Shown here: positions 17,205 to 26,138 of the stretch, piece by piece
How the letters are laid out: the number at the start of each line of letters is the position of its first letter
How positions within the stretch are numbered: the stretch's first letter is position 1
Assembly: GCA_002314325.1 (NCBI GenBank)
Contig: DCFC01000044.1
Location: 589 to 56,719 of the forward strand
Source of the DNA: Megamonas hypermegale
GTDB lineage: Bacteria; Bacillota; Negativicutes; Selenomonadales; Selenomonadaceae
Length of the DNA: 56,131 nt
Reading direction: 5' to 3'
Made by a program: the position numbers and the translations under genes
The notes under the pieces: generated by a model
Seen by the model: only the letters and a program-made list of their open reading frames with translations
Told to the model about the DNA's origin: nothing
The model's database searches: none

Positions 17205-17236
17205 TTGGCTATACAAAAACGTATACAGTGTATAAA
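17205..17236 (+). promoter_or_regulatory. Palindromes and promoter-like boxes upstream of the MFS gene
   Basis: An inverted repeat TATAC-N6-GTATA (17210-17225) overlaps a second one, GTATACAGTGTATA (17221-17234). They lie between a TTGGCT (17205-17210) and a TATAAA (17231-17236) with a rather long 20-bp spacer. Position and symmetry fit an operator for the adjacent LysR protein; this is inference. Confidence 0.4.
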
Positions 17237-17282
17237 ATAAAGAACACTAAAAAACATAAATAAAAAATTGGAGATGGAGTTT

Positions 17283-18512
17283 ATGAGTTCTTACTCGAAG
17301 GAAAGTTTATGGACAAAGGATTTTATTTTAGATACGGGGATAAATTTTCTCGTATATTTAATTTATTATTTATTGATGGTAATAATCGCGGTGGTTGCCA
17401 AAAATGATTTGCACGCTTCGCTCGCGGAAGCCGGTCTTGCCTCCGGTATATTCATTGTCGGCACATTGATTGCGCGTCTTCTCGCCGGTCAGCAGATTGA
17501 ATTATTCGGCCGCAGAAAAATGCTCTATGGCGGCGTTGCACTTTATTTGGTAACAACACTGTTTTATTTTTATATTCCGAACTTATCCGTTATGTATTTA
17601 ATCCGTCTGGCAAACGGCTTCGCCTACGGCGTTGTTTCTACTGCCACCAGCACAATCATTGCCAGCTGCATACCTGCTTCCCGCCGCGGTGAAGGCATCA
17701 ACTATTACGGTCTTTCCACCAGTGTTGCCGCAGCAGTCGGCCCGTTCATTGGTATGTTCATGATGATGCGCACCAGCTTTGAAGCTATTATTGAACTGTG
17801 CGTAGTTTTAATTGTATTATGTGTTGCCGCCTGCTTCATGCTTCATGTTGAAGAAATCAAGCTTACGGATACTGAAAAAGCCCGTCTGCGCAAAATTTCC
17901 TTTAATAATTTCGTGGAAAAACGTGTTTCCGTTATTTCGTTCATCGGTTTCTGGGTTGCCTTCTGTTATGCAAGTGTACTGAGTTTCTTGGCTGCATATT
18001 CACAGGAAATAAATCTGGTGGAAGCCGGTACGTTCTTCTTCGTTGTTTATGCCGTAGTAATCACGATTTCCCGTCCGATGACAGGCGTCATCTTTGACCG
18101 TAAGGGTGAAAATTATGTTATGTATCCATGCTTTATCTGCCTGGCAATCGGTCTTTTCATGCTCAGTATTACAAATTCATCCTGGCTGTTGCTTTTATCC
18201 GGTGTTTTTGTCGGTTTAGGTTACGGTACATTCATGTCCAACGGTCAGGCCGTCTGCATAAAACTGACTCCGGTTCATCGCGTGGGGGTCGGCATTTCCA
18301 CTTATTTTGTGGCTCTTGATTTAGGTCTGGGTGTCAGTCCGTATATTCTCGGTGAACTCCGTCCTGTAATCGGCTTTAATGGAATTTATGAACTTGTTGC
18401 CTTTATGTCGGTAATCTGCTTTATCATGTACCATTTTATGTACGGTTCCAGAAAACAGCAGTATATTGTTGCCGAAGAAACTTCCGTTTCCAGAATGCCG
18501 GTAGAAGAATAA
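17283..18512 (+). CDS. Major facilitator superfamily permease
   Basis: 409 residues, about 12 hydrophobic segments, inner membrane. The motif A-like loop RLLAGQQIELFGRRKMLYGG between segments 2 and 3, and its second-half echo RPMTGVIFDRKGENYVM, identify the superfamily. I use the ATG at 17283, seven nt after GGAG, not an earlier ATG that overlaps the ribosome site. It resembles drug/sugar-efflux-type members, but substrate and direction are not determinable. It is probably controlled by the LysR gene upstream. Confidence 0.88.
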   Translation: MSSYSKESLWTKDFILDTGINFLVYLIYYLLMVIIAVVAKNDLHASLAEAGLASGIFIVGTLIARLLAGQQIELFGRRKMLYGGVALYLVTTLFYFYIPNLSVMYLIRLANGFAYGVVSTATSTIIASCIPASRRGEGINYYGLSTSVAAAVGPFIGMFMMMRTSFEAIIELCVVLIVLCVAACFMLHVEEIKLTDTEKARLRKISFNNFVEKRVSVISFIGFWVAFCYASVLSFLAAYSQEINLVEAGTFFFVVYAVVITISRPMTGVIFDRKGENYVMYPCFICLAIGLFMLSITNSSWLLLLSGVFVGLGYGTFMSNGQAVCIKLTPVHRVGVGISTYFVALDLGLGVSPYILGELRPVIGFNGIYELVAFMSVICFIMYHFMYGSRKQQYIVAEETSVSRMPVEE

Positions 18513-18544
18513 TTGATTTGTTAAACTATTAAACAAGATAAAAG

Positions 18545-18577
18545 AAAAAGGATAGGTATTTTACCTATCCTTTTTTG
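18545..18577. terminator. Bidirectional terminator between the MFS gene and pyrR
   Basis: 10-bp stem AGGATAGGTA / TACCTATCCT with a 3-nt loop, flanked by A-run and T-run. It serves the converging MFS gene (rightward) and pyrR (leftward, stop at 18585). Confidence 0.88.
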
Positions 18578-18584
18578 TATGCAC

Positions 18585-19136
18585 TTATTTTACGTATTCG
18601 CCGATAAATACTTTTTCGCAGTCGTCGGTGTCCGTAAGTTTCACTTCAACAGCTTCGCGCATTGCTGTCGGTACGTTTTTGCCTACATAGTCGGCGCGTA
18701 TCGGCAGTTCGCGGTGGCCGCGGTCAATCAGCACGGCAAGCTGGATTTTTTTCGGTCGGCCGAGGTCGATGAGCGCGTCGAGAGCGGCGCGAATGGTGCG
18801 GCCCGTATATAATACGTCGTCGACGAGCACGAGTGTTTTATTGGTGATATCTTCGGAAATCTGCGTTTCCTGAATGAGCGGCTGGTACGACATATGCGAC
18901 AGGTCGTCGCGGTACAGCGTGATGTCCAGAATGCCGATAGGCACTTTCACACCTTCAATATCATTGATTATTTTCGATAAACGTTCGGCAAGCGGAACGC
19001 CGCGTTTTCTGATGCCGACAATGATTAAATCTTTCGTACCCTTGTTTTTTTCCACGATTTCATGCGCAATGCGCGTCAGTGCTCGCTGGATGGCCTGAGC
19101 ATCCATGACGGTCGTTTTCTCTATGAGTTGAGCCAT
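18585..19136 (-). CDS. pyrR: PyrR bifunctional pyr-operon regulator / uracil phosphoribosyltransferase
   Basis: 183 residues with the PRPP-binding loop [16 protein letters not shown] at 103-116 and the PyrR-specific [10 protein letters not shown]. In relatives it binds the pyr leader RNA when UMP is high, and has uracil phosphoribosyltransferase activity. The ATG after AAAGGA at 19136 is used. It is the last gene of the leftward ylm-lspA-rluD-pyrR series, 23 bp after rluD. No pyr biosynthetic genes or anti-antiterminator leader are in the window, so its target must be elsewhere. Confidence 0.95.
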   Translation of the reverse strand: MAQLIEKTTVMDAQAIQRALTRIAHEIVEKNKGTKDLIIVGIRKRGVPLAERLSKIINDIEGVKVPIGILDITLYRDDLSHMSYQPLIQETQISEDITNKTLVLVDDVLYTGRTIRAALDALIDLGRPKKIQLAVLIDRGHRELPIRADYVGKNVPTAMREAVEVKLTDTDDCEKVFIGEYVK

Positions 19137-19159
19137 AAGCCCACGTCCTTTCTTTATTT

Positions 19160-20077
19160 TTAAATGGTTTGGCGGAAATATTTCAGCAGTTTCTGCATAT
19201 CCTGCGGAATTGGTGCGGTGAATGTCATTTCCTGATTGGTGCGCGGATGAATGAGTGTCAGACTTAGTGAATGAAGCGCCTGTCCCTGTATGTCGAATTT
19301 GTTCTTGCTGTTGCAGTATTTCGGGTCGCCAATCAGCGGGTGGCCGATATATGCCATATGCACGCGGATTTGGTGCGTGCGCCCCGTGAGCAGGCGGCAT
19401 TTGACAAAAGTGCAGTTTTTGAACCGTTCCAGTACGTGGAAAACAGTCGTCGCTGGTTTGCCGCCGGAGGTTACGACAGCCATTTTCTTGCGGTCGACGG
19501 GATGTCTGCCGATATTGGCCTCGATAATGCCTTTTTCTTCCGTGATATTGCCGTGCACGAGCGCGACATATTCCTTAACAGCCGTCTTACTGCCGATTTG
19601 TTCGGCAAGGCTGTTGTGCGCAAAGTCATTTTTGGCGACGACCATGACGCCGGAAGTGTCCTTGTCAAGGCGGTGGACGATGCCGGGACGTATTTTGCCG
19701 TTTATGCCGGACAGTTCATCGCCGCAGTGATATAAAAGCGCGTTGACGAGCGTACCCGTATAGACGCCTGCCGCCGGATGAACGACCATGCCGCGCGCCT
19801 TATTGACGACGATGATGTCGCTGTCCTCGTAGAGAATATCGAGCGGGATATCCTCCGGCACGGCTTCGATTTCCTGCGGCGGTTGATACGTCATTACGAT
19901 ATTGTCGGCGGGGCGCAGTTTGTAATTGGCGCGTTTTACCTGCCCGTTTACGGAAACGTTTCCCTCCGTTATCATTTTCTGGATATTGGAACGGGAAGGA
20001 TTATCCGGCTGGGCAGACAGGAAAACGTCAAGGCGGCTGCCCGCGTCTGAGTCAGTAACAGTGTATTCCTTGTTCAT
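19160..20077 (-). CDS. rluD: RluA/RluD-family 23S rRNA pseudouridine synthase
   Basis: 305 residues. An N-terminal S4 RNA-binding domain (about 14-60) precedes the catalytic domain, whose Asp138 is in HRLDKDTSG; a second family motif [10 protein letters not shown] is present. Homologues modify helix 69 of 23S rRNA, but RluA-family specificity is not readable from sequence. Its ATG overlaps the lspA stop (ATGA), showing tight translational coupling. Confidence 0.93.
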   Translation of the reverse strand: MNKEYTVTDSDAGSRLDVFLSAQPDNPSRSNIQKMITEGNVSVNGQVKRANYKLRPADNIVMTYQPPQEIEAVPEDIPLDILYEDSDIIVVNKARGMVVHPAAGVYTGTLVNALLYHCGDELSGINGKIRPGIVHRLDKDTSGVMVVAKNDFAHNSLAEQIGSKTAVKEYVALVHGNITEEKGIIEANIGRHPVDRKKMAVVTSGGKPATTVFHVLERFKNCTFVKCRLLTGRTHQIRVHMAYIGHPLIGDPKYCNSKNKFDIQGQALHSLSLTLIHPRTNQEMTFTAPIPQDMQKLLKYFRQTI

Positions 20078-20517
20078 GCTTTATAGCTCCGTTCCGTTTT
20101 GAATAATAGGTTGAATGCGATGATTGCACAGCCGGAAACAATAGCGATATCCGCCAGATTGAATACCGGCCAGATGCGGAAATCCATATAGTCGATTACT
20201 CTGCCGATAAAAATGCGGTCAATCATGTTGCCGATTGCTCCGCCGAACAGTAGTGCAATGCCGACTTGGAAAAGTTTAGACAGCTGTATGATTTTTTTAT
20301 AGAAATAAATTACAGCGACGATTAAAACGGCAGCAATCAATATGAACAGATAGCGCTGATTTTCCAGAATGCCGAAAGCGGCTCCCGGATTTTGAATGTA
20401 GGTCAGATGGAAAATCTGCGGCAGGACGGGAATGCTCTGTCCCAGAAACATATTGGTGCTGACGAAATATTTGATAAGTTGGTCAAGTAGAATAATGAAT
20501 AAAACTAATAATAACAA
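20074..20517 (-). CDS. lspA: Lipoprotein signal peptidase II
   Basis: 147 residues, four membrane segments. Conserved catalytic aspartates are Asp100 (GNMIDR) and Asp123 (FNLADIAI), with the NPGAAFG motif at 43-49. It cleaves prolipoproteins before the lipidated Cys, and would process the two lipoprotein binding proteins in this window. The start is TTG, read from AGAGGG about 9 nt upstream. In related genomes ileS often lies between ylmH and lspA; here it does not. Confidence 0.94.
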   Translation of the reverse strand: MLLLVLFIILLDQLIKYFVSTNMFLGQSIPVLPQIFHLTYIQNPGAAFGILENQRYLFILIAAVLIVAVIYFYKKIIQLSKLFQVGIALLFGGAIGNMIDRIFIGRVIDYMDFRIWPVFNLADIAIVSGCAIIAFNLLFKTERSYKA

Positions 20518-20535
20518 AATACAGCCCTCTTGATT

Positions 20536-21321
20536 TTAAATATAGCGTTTTAACAGGACTACGGTGCGTCCTTTTTTCGTTTTGCCGCGGATTTCGGCAA
20601 CTTCCAGACGGCCGCGTCCTCTGATAGAGATGACGTCGCCTTCTTTTATTGCCTGCGAGGCGCTTTTCACCGACTGCCAGTTCAGTTTCAGTTTATCGGT
20701 GTCGATATTTGCCGCCATTTTGCTGCGGGACGAGCCGAAGCCTGCCGCCGCAATGGAGTCGATGCGCAGTGAAGCGACCGTTGCGGTGATTTCCTTGCAG
20801 CGTTCCTCGCGCGGTGCGATGGAGTCGAGGCTGTCCGTTTCACAGCTTACATTGGCGGAGCCGATTTGCGTCAAATTCTGCAAAATGAATTCTGCCATTT
20901 TTTCTGTACAGATAATTTTCACACTGCCGAGTGTAACGAGCAAATCGCCAATCTGTTCGCGTTTTATGCCCAGCCCCATCAATGCGCCGAGCACGTCGCG
21001 GTGCGACAGTCGGTAGAATTTGTCGTTCCATACGGCTTTGACGACGGCAATCGGATAGGTCGCCTTGCCCATGAAATCATCGTGCACGAAGCAGGCGCAC
21101 TGTCTTTCAGCACCCATGTAGCCGCCATTGAAATTAACGGATATATTTTCATAATGAGCAGCAACGGTTTCAGCAATCTCGCAGCCGTACGGGTCGAGAA
21201 AATCAGTCGTGCGGAATTTGCGCGTCTTGTTGACGGCTTCGATGGCATCGACTAATTTTACGACGATTTCCTCGCCTTCTGTTCCTTTATAAAAACGGAT
21301 TATTTTTTCACGGTCAGCCAT
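20536..21321 (-). CDS. ylmH: YlmH-type S4-domain RNA-binding protein
   Basis: 261 residues. The N-terminal domain has the family pattern FLDPYGCEIAE and FNGGYMGAERQ. A C-terminal S4 domain (about 180-250) includes VKSASQAIKEGDVISIRGRGRLEV. Recent work links YlmH to rescue of stalled 50S-peptidyl-tRNA complexes in Bacillus; that role is from the family. It belongs to the division-adjacent ylm cluster. An NP element separates it from sepF, where ylmG (YggT family) usually lies. Confidence 0.92.
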   Translation of the reverse strand: MADREKIIRFYKGTEGEEIVVKLVDAIEAVNKTRKFRTTDFLDPYGCEIAETVAAHYENISVNFNGGYMGAERQCACFVHDDFMGKATYPIAVVKAVWNDKFYRLSHRDVLGALMGLGIKREQIGDLLVTLGSVKIICTEKMAEFILQNLTQIGSANVSCETDSLDSIAPREERCKEITATVASLRIDSIAAAGFGSSRSKMAANIDTDKLKLNWQSVKSASQAIKEGDVISIRGRGRLEVAEIRGKTKKGRTVVLLKRYI

Positions 21322-21371
21322 TGTGTTAAATCATTCCTTTATTTCTGTAGTGTATTATTTATTATGCCGAT

Positions 21372-21491
21372 TTATGCCGATTGATTTCTGAAGCAGGATA
21401 ATATTTTATATTCAGTGAGGTTAAGTGACAACATTGAACGAATATAAAATATTATCCTGCTGTTGCGGATTGGATATTTGTATCGGCACAA
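21372..21491 (+). repeat. NP element copy 6
   Basis: Inner arms 21392-21412 and 21441-21461 pair perfectly despite two changes from the majority sequence (GCAGG/CCTGC and ATATTTTA/TAAAATAT), each compensated in the other arm. The outer ends TGCCGAT and ATCGGCA also match each other. The left end is duplicated in tandem (TTATGCCGAT twice, 21362-21381). It lies between ylmH and sepF. Confidence 0.9.
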
Positions 21492-21500
21492 TACGTTATA

Positions 21501-21947
21501 TCAGTCTTCCCACGGCATGGTGGTGTTTTGCGGTTGTTTTTTACTTTCTTCCGAGAAATTGACGCTGACATTATCCGGTGCGCACATGAATACATTCTTG
21601 CCGACTTTCTTGATGTCGCCGGACAGAGCGTACGTTGTGCCGCTGATAAAGTCGATAATGCGTTTGGCGATATCGCCGTTCGTGTTTTCAAAATTCACGA
21701 CGACCGGTTTGTGATTTCTGATATGGTCGGCAACCTGCTGAGCGTCATCGAAAGAAACAGGTTCAATAACCATTACTTTCATCTGATTGTTTGCTTTGGC
21801 CTTGTTTTTGAAGTCGACCACGTTATCAGCCTGCTGGTAATTCGTGTCGGCCGGTTCTTCCGAAACAGCAGCCGTCTGTTCTTCCACGTACTCTTCGTTT
21901 TCCTGGTTCATTCCCATTTTATTGCGAAATTTGTCTACGATACTCAT
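21501..21947 (-). CDS. sepF: Cell-division protein SepF
   Basis: 148 residues with an N-terminal amphipathic helix (SIVDKFRNKMG) for membrane binding, a variable acidic linker (about 20-50), and a C-terminal SepF core containing VVNFENTNGDIAKRIIDFISGTTYALSGDIKKVG. SepF polymerises and anchors FtsZ to the membrane. Its presence supports a Firmicutes-type division machinery. yggS lies 27 bp upstream; an NP element follows the stop codon. Confidence 0.95.
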   Translation of the reverse strand: MSIVDKFRNKMGMNQENEEYVEEQTAAVSEEPADTNYQQADNVVDFKNKAKANNQMKVMVIEPVSFDDAQQVADHIRNHKPVVVNFENTNGDIAKRIIDFISGTTYALSGDIKKVGKNVFMCAPDNVSVNFSEESKKQPQNTTMPWED

Positions 21948-21974
21948 TTTTTTATCTCCTTACAGTTTTATGAG

Positions 21975-22676
21975 TTAATATTGACGAGGTCCGAAAATAG
22001 CAGTGCCGACGCGGACAATATTGGCGCCTTCCTCAATGGCTATCTGGTAATCATGCGTCATGCCCATGGACAGATATTTGATATCGGCATGAGCCAGCGG
22101 CATTTTCTGAACCTTGATGAACAGATTGTACATCTGATTGAACATAGGACGGACGTCTTCCGGATTTTCCGCGATAGGCGCAATGAACATAAGTCCCATG
22201 AGTTTTAAATTATCCATACCGTCAATAGCGGTCAGAAGTTCCGGCAAATCCTCCAGATATACGCCCGTTTTGGAAGCTTCCTTGACGAGATTTACCTGCA
22301 CGAGGATTTTTTGCACTTTGCCGAGTTTGGCGGCTTCTTTATTAATCGCCTCAGCCAGTTTGATACTGTCTACGGATTCAATCATATCGAAAATTTTTAC
22401 GGCGTGTTTTACTTTGTTTGTCTGTAAATGGCCGATTAAATGCCACGTAACATTGCGGTCGAGCACGGCGTATTTCTGGGAAGCTTCCTGCACGCGGTTT
22501 TCACCGATAACGGCGGCTCCGGCGTCAATAGCTTCGCGCATCGCTTCGACATCGTGGTTTTTCGTGACGGCTACGAGTAAAACATCCTGACTGATGATAT
22601 TATGACGTTTCTGTATGCTTTCCTTAATATTATTCTGTACAGTTTTCAAATTTTCCACTATCATAATGGAGTTCAC
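21975..22676 (-). CDS. yggS: YggS-family pyridoxal-phosphate homeostasis protein
   Basis: 233 residues, single-domain alanine-racemase-like barrel. The PLP-binding Lys is in LLVAVTKNHDVEA, and the phosphate-binding end includes SMGMTHDYQIAIEEGANIVRVGTAIFG. Homologues bind PLP without known catalysis and balance B6 vitamers. It is the ylmE position of the Firmicutes ylm cluster, directly before sepF. Confidence 0.95.
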   Translation of the reverse strand: MNSIMIVENLKTVQNNIKESIQKRHNIISQDVLLVAVTKNHDVEAMREAIDAGAAVIGENRVQEASQKYAVLDRNVTWHLIGHLQTNKVKHAVKIFDMIESVDSIKLAEAINKEAAKLGKVQKILVQVNLVKEASKTGVYLEDLPELLTAIDGMDNLKLMGLMFIAPIAENPEDVRPMFNQMYNLFIKVQKMPLAHADIKYLSMGMTHDYQIAIEEGANIVRVGTAIFGPRQY

Positions 22677-22701
22677 CTTCTGATTTAATAGTCTATTTTA
22701 T

Positions 22702-22830
22702 CTATTGTGCTAGTTGATTTTTCGAAGCAGTATAATAGTTTATATTTAGTGAGGTTAAATGCCAATATCGAACGAATATAAACTATTATACTGCTGGCTA
22801 TAGGCTCAATGTTTTACTAGTACAACGAAC
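22702..22830 (+). repeat. NP element copy 7 with 10-bp target duplication
   Basis: 129 bp between perfect direct repeats TCTATTTTAT (22692-22701 and 22831-22840). Outer ends TTGTGCTAGT and ACTAGTACAA. Inner arms 22726-22746 and 22775-22795 are perfect. Forward loop, between yggS and pgeF on the leftward strand. Confidence 0.92.
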
Positions 22831-22881
22831 TCTATTTTATAATATAATATTTGGCTGAATTTATCCATAGCTGAGCCAAAT

Positions 22882-23700
22882 TTATTTTAATGCGATAATG
22901 CAGACAATGCGCCCCGTTTTGCCCCTGTCGGCGCGGTACGAGAAAAATATGCCGCTGTTGCAGGCGGTGCAGGTATCGGCTGTATCGATATTCTGCGCCT
23001 TCAGACCGGCTTTTTGCAGAGTGAGCACGTTGGCTTTCTGCAAATCAAGATGGTATTTCTGCGAAGTTTCATCGCGCCGCAAAATCATAGAGCTGTCTTT
23101 TTCGTACAGATTTTTGAATATCTGCGCCACCTCGTCGCCGATTTCGTAGCAGCATGAGCCGATATTAGGACCGACGGAAGCCAGACAGTCGGCAGGATTT
23201 GTATCGAATTTTTCGTGCATCATCTTGAGGGTGTGCAGCGATATTTCACCGGCCGTGCCGCGCCAGCCGCCGTGCGCCGCGCCGATTGCATGATGAACGG
23301 GGTCGTACAGCATAATCGGCGTGCAGTCAGCAAAAAACAGCGTCAGCGCCGCACCTTGCAGATTGGTAATGAGTGCATCGGTGTCTTTTATGGTATCATT
23401 CAGCGAAAAAGCGCCGGCGCCGATATTTTCCTTTGTAATGCAGGCTACTTTGTTGCCGTGAACCTGCTGGCAGGTGGTAATATAGGACGGTTCAAGCCCG
23501 AGCCCTGCGGAAAAAAGGCGGCGGTTTTCCAGCACGGCTGTTTCATTGTCGCCGACATGCAGAGCGAGATTTAAGCCGTCGAAAGGTGCTGAGCTTACAC
23601 CGCAAAAACGCGTCGATACAGCATGAATGACTTTGTCCTGCGGGAAAACGGAAAATCTGCCGTACCAGAGATTATCGGCAGTATGGTATAACGAAAACAT
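22882..23700 (-). CDS. pgeF: PgeF/YfiH-family peptidoglycan-editing multicopper-type oxidoreductase
   Basis: 272 residues of the YfiH (DUF152) family. Active-site Cys and His are in FFADCTPIMLYDPVHHAIGAAHGGWRGT, with an upstream His in QQVHGNKV. E. coli YfiH removes misincorporated L-Ser from UDP-MurNAc peptides; other members are reported as purine nucleoside phosphorylases. It occupies the ylmD position beside yggS and sepF. It lies 12 bp downstream of the radical SAM gene and starts after AGGAGG. Confidence 0.92.
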   Translation of the reverse strand: MFSLYHTADNLWYGRFSVFPQDKVIHAVSTRFCGVSSAPFDGLNLALHVGDNETAVLENRRLFSAGLGLEPSYITTCQQVHGNKVACITKENIGAGAFSLNDTIKDTDALITNLQGAALTLFFADCTPIMLYDPVHHAIGAAHGGWRGTAGEISLHTLKMMHEKFDTNPADCLASVGPNIGSCCYEIGDEVAQIFKNLYEKDSSMILRRDETSQKYHLDLQKANVLTLQKAGLKAQNIDTADTCTACNSGIFFSYRADRGKTGRIVCIIALK

Positions 23701-23712
23701 AGTAAACCTCCT

Positions 23713-25440
23713 TTATTTGCATACGCCGCAGCGTTTGCAGCCGTCGAAGCACTGGACGGTGTGCTTTTCCTGCATGGCCATATCAAGCTCGCGCGCGAGA
23801 TATTCTTTCGTAAAGCCCATATCAAGGCTGTCCCACGGCAGGATTTCAGTGCGGCTGCGCTCACGGTATAAATATGTGTCGCCGTTTAAGCCCAGCTGTT
23901 TTAAAGCCCGCTTAAAGGCCTTAGCACCGCCGTTTAAATGGGCTTGCAGCAGCGCTTCGCTCACAAGGCGGCCGCCGCGTGCCAGTATGCCCTGAATGTA
24001 TGTTTCTTTTGTTGACTCAAATTGTACCTCGATATTCTTATATTTTTTCAGGCTCGTTTTTATCAGTTTAAAATATTTTTCCGTCTGTTTCAAATCAGCC
24101 ATCGGCAGCCACTGAAACGGCGTGCACGGTTTGGCGATAAACGGATTTATGCTGAGCGTGAGCGTTCCCTTCGAGCCGAGCTCTTCCATGTATTTTTTCA
24201 GGCGGACGGTCATGTCGATTATGGCGTCGATGTCTTCGCTCGTTTCCTTCGGCAGACCGACCATGATGTACATACGGTAGTTTTTTACACCAGCTTCTAC
24301 GCCAAGTTTAACGGCATGGAATAAGTGTTCTTCTTCAATGCCTTTGTTGATTACGTTGCGGATTTTCACGCTGCCTGCTTCTGGTGCCAGTGTCAGTGTG
24401 CGCTGCCCGCTCTGCGCCAATGCTTCGACCAGCTTCTCCGTTACGGAGTCGGCGCGGAAGGAGGCGACGGACATCGGCAAATTCATTTCGCGGATTTGGC
24501 GGCACAGCTCGTCTATCTGCGGATAATCGGAAATGGCAGGACCCATAAGACCGACTTTTTTGTTCAGTTTCGCCGCTTCCGGCAGTAGAGCAGTTAATTT
24601 GTCCAGACTGCGGTGGCGCGGTTTGCGGAAACAGTAGCCAGCCATGCAGAAACGGCAGTGACGGCCGCAGCCGCGCGATGTCTCAATCAAAAACAGATTG
24701 AACTCCGTGTTCTGCGTGGTGATGACCGTTTTGCCGCTGTAATCGTCGAGGTTGCGTATCCACTGGCGCGCAACTTTAATCGGCACGCGGCTGTCCGCCT
24801 TAATGGCGGTTAAATTTCTGTTTGCATCGCAGATATGCTCATAAAAGCGCGGCACGTATACGCCCGGAATTTGCGCCAGCTGCAATAATAGCTCTTCGCG
24901 CGACAGATTTTTATTTTTTTCCCGGTGGTACACATCGAGAAAACGGTTAATCGTTTCTTCACCTTCGCCGATAATGAATGCGTCAATGAACAATGACAGC
25001 GGTTCGGGATTGAAAGTGGCGCACGGACCGCCCGCGATGACAATCGGGTCTTTTTCCGTGCGGTTTTGCGCCAGCAGTTCCACTTTGCCGAGCGAGAGCA
25101 TTTTGAGCACGTTGAAGTAATCCATTTCAAATGAAACGGCAAAGCCGATTAGCGGAAATTCATACAGCGGCAGTTGATTTTCAATGCTCATAAGCGGCGT
25201 GGCAGTGCGTTCGTATTCGGCAAGCTCCGCTTTCTCCGGCAGGAAAAAACGCTCGCAGGCGCTGTCCTTGCGGCTGTTTATCTGTTCATAGATGATATGA
25301 AAGCCGAGATTGGACATGCCGACGAAATAGGAGTTGGGATACAAAAGGGCAAACGGCGTGCGCGCGCCTGCCGGAAAGATATAATAACCCTGTTCATCTG
25401 CCAGGATTTTTTGCAGGTTCTGTTTCAATTTCCAAGTCAA
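23713..25440 (-). CDS. B12-binding-domain radical SAM protein (TIGR03960-like)
   Basis: 575 residues. An N-terminal B12-binding-like region (about 20-180, with GGPCATFNPEPLSLF and IIGEGEE) precedes a radical SAM domain whose cluster cysteines are in SRGCGRHCRFCMAGYC. A C-terminal Cys cluster (CFDGCKRCGVC) may hold a second Fe-S centre. I set the start at the TTG at 25440, 8 nt after AGGAGG. An upstream ATG is in frame but runs through NP element copy 8. Biochemical role unknown; relatives are often placed near rng and ribosomal genes. pgeF follows at 12 bp. Confidence 0.82.
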   Translation of the reverse strand: MTWKLKQNLQKILADEQGYYIFPAGARTPFALLYPNSYFVGMSNLGFHIIYEQINSRKDSACERFFLPEKAELAEYERTATPLMSIENQLPLYEFPLIGFAVSFEMDYFNVLKMLSLGKVELLAQNRTEKDPIVIAGGPCATFNPEPLSLFIDAFIIGEGEETINRFLDVYHREKNKNLSREELLLQLAQIPGVYVPRFYEHICDANRNLTAIKADSRVPIKVARQWIRNLDDYSGKTVITTQNTEFNLFLIETSRGCGRHCRFCMAGYCFRKPRHRSLDKLTALLPEAAKLNKKVGLMGPAISDYPQIDELCRQIREMNLPMSVASFRADSVTEKLVEALAQSGQRTLTLAPEAGSVKIRNVINKGIEEEHLFHAVKLGVEAGVKNYRMYIMVGLPKETSEDIDAIIDMTVRLKKYMEELGSKGTLTLSINPFIAKPCTPFQWLPMADLKQTEKYFKLIKTSLKKYKNIEVQFESTKETYIQGILARGGRLVSEALLQAHLNGGAKAFKRALKQLGLNGDTYLYRERSRTEILPWDSLDMGFTKEYLARELDMAMQEKHTVQCFDGCKRCGVCK

Positions 25441-25464
25441 AAATTTTTCCTCCTGTCTGGTATT

Positions 25465-25588
25465 TATTATGCCAGTTGATTTTCTGAAGCAGTATAATAC
25501 TTTATATTTAGTGAGGTTAAGTGACAACATCGAACGAATATAAAGTATTATACTGCTTATGCAGGCTCGATGTTTTACTAACATAACA
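25465..25588 (+). repeat. NP element copy 8
   Basis: Inner arms 25488-25508 and 25537-25557 are perfect. The terminal TTATG / CATAA pair differs from the usual TTGTG / CACAA but still matches itself. A short direct repeat GGTATT flanks (25459-25464 and 25589-25594). It lies between the nrdR terminator and the radical SAM ribosome site; the element's left edge is about 15 bp from the AGGAGG. Confidence 0.9.
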
Positions 25589-25610
25589 GGTATTAATTTG
25601 GTCTTAATAA

Positions 25611-25637
25611 GAAAAAAGCTCACCGAAGTGAGCCTTT
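25611..25637 (-). terminator. Rho-independent terminator of nrdR
   Basis: Read leftward: AGGCTCAC, tetraloop TTCG, GTGAGC, then six T. It lies directly after the nrdR stop codon. Confidence 0.9.
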
Positions 25638-25638
25638 G

Positions 25639-26106
25639 TTAATTTTTATCTTTATTGGCAGCGTTGAGATTTTCCAGTTCCTGTTTGAAATTGTCGATGT
25701 CCGAGAACTTGCGGTAGACGGACGCGAAGCGGATGTAAGCGACTTTGTCGAAGGTCTTCAGGTATTTCATGACGACCTCACCGATTGTCTTGCTCGATAT
25801 TTCATGGCGCATCATATTCCGCAGTTCTTTTTCAATTTCATCGGCCAGTTTTATTATTTTTTCAGCGGGAATATCCCTTTTGTAACAGGAACGGATAATG
25901 CCTTTCAACAGTTTTTCCTTATCGAAAACGGCGCGGCGGCCGTCATTTTTTATGACCATTAAAGGCACTTTTTCCACAGCTTCGTAAGTGGTGAACCGTT
26001 TGCCGCAAACTGTACATTCACGGCGTCGTCTTATAGAATTACCATCATCGGTAGTACGCGAGTCTACCACACGGCTGTCGGGAGCTGCACAGAACGGGCA
26101 TTTCAT
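25639..26106 (-). CDS. nrdR: Transcriptional repressor NrdR
   Basis: 155 residues. An N-terminal zinc ribbon (Cys 3, 6, 31 and 34, in CPFC and CTVC) binds NrdR boxes. An ATP-cone domain (about 50-135, [20 protein letters not shown]) senses ATP/dATP. It represses ribonucleotide reductase genes. I use the second in-frame ATG (MKCPFC), as in the family; the first lies too close to AAGGTG. The gene lies 32 bp after the rodZ-like gene and has its own terminator. Confidence 0.95.
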   Translation of the reverse strand: MKCPFCAAPDSRVVDSRTTDDGNSIRRRRECTVCGKRFTTYEAVEKVPLMVIKNDGRRAVFDKEKLLKGIIRSCYKRDIPAEKIIKLADEIEKELRNMMRHEISSKTIGEVVMKYLKTFDKVAYIRFASVYRKFSDIDNFKQELENLNAANKDKN

Positions 26107-26138
26107 AAAATCATTCACCTTCCTTGAGAATTTCTATA

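Noticed and set aside
19137..19159. pyr attenuator leader for PyrR
   Set aside because: Only 23 bp separate rluD and pyrR, too short for an attenuator, and no pyr biosynthetic genes follow.
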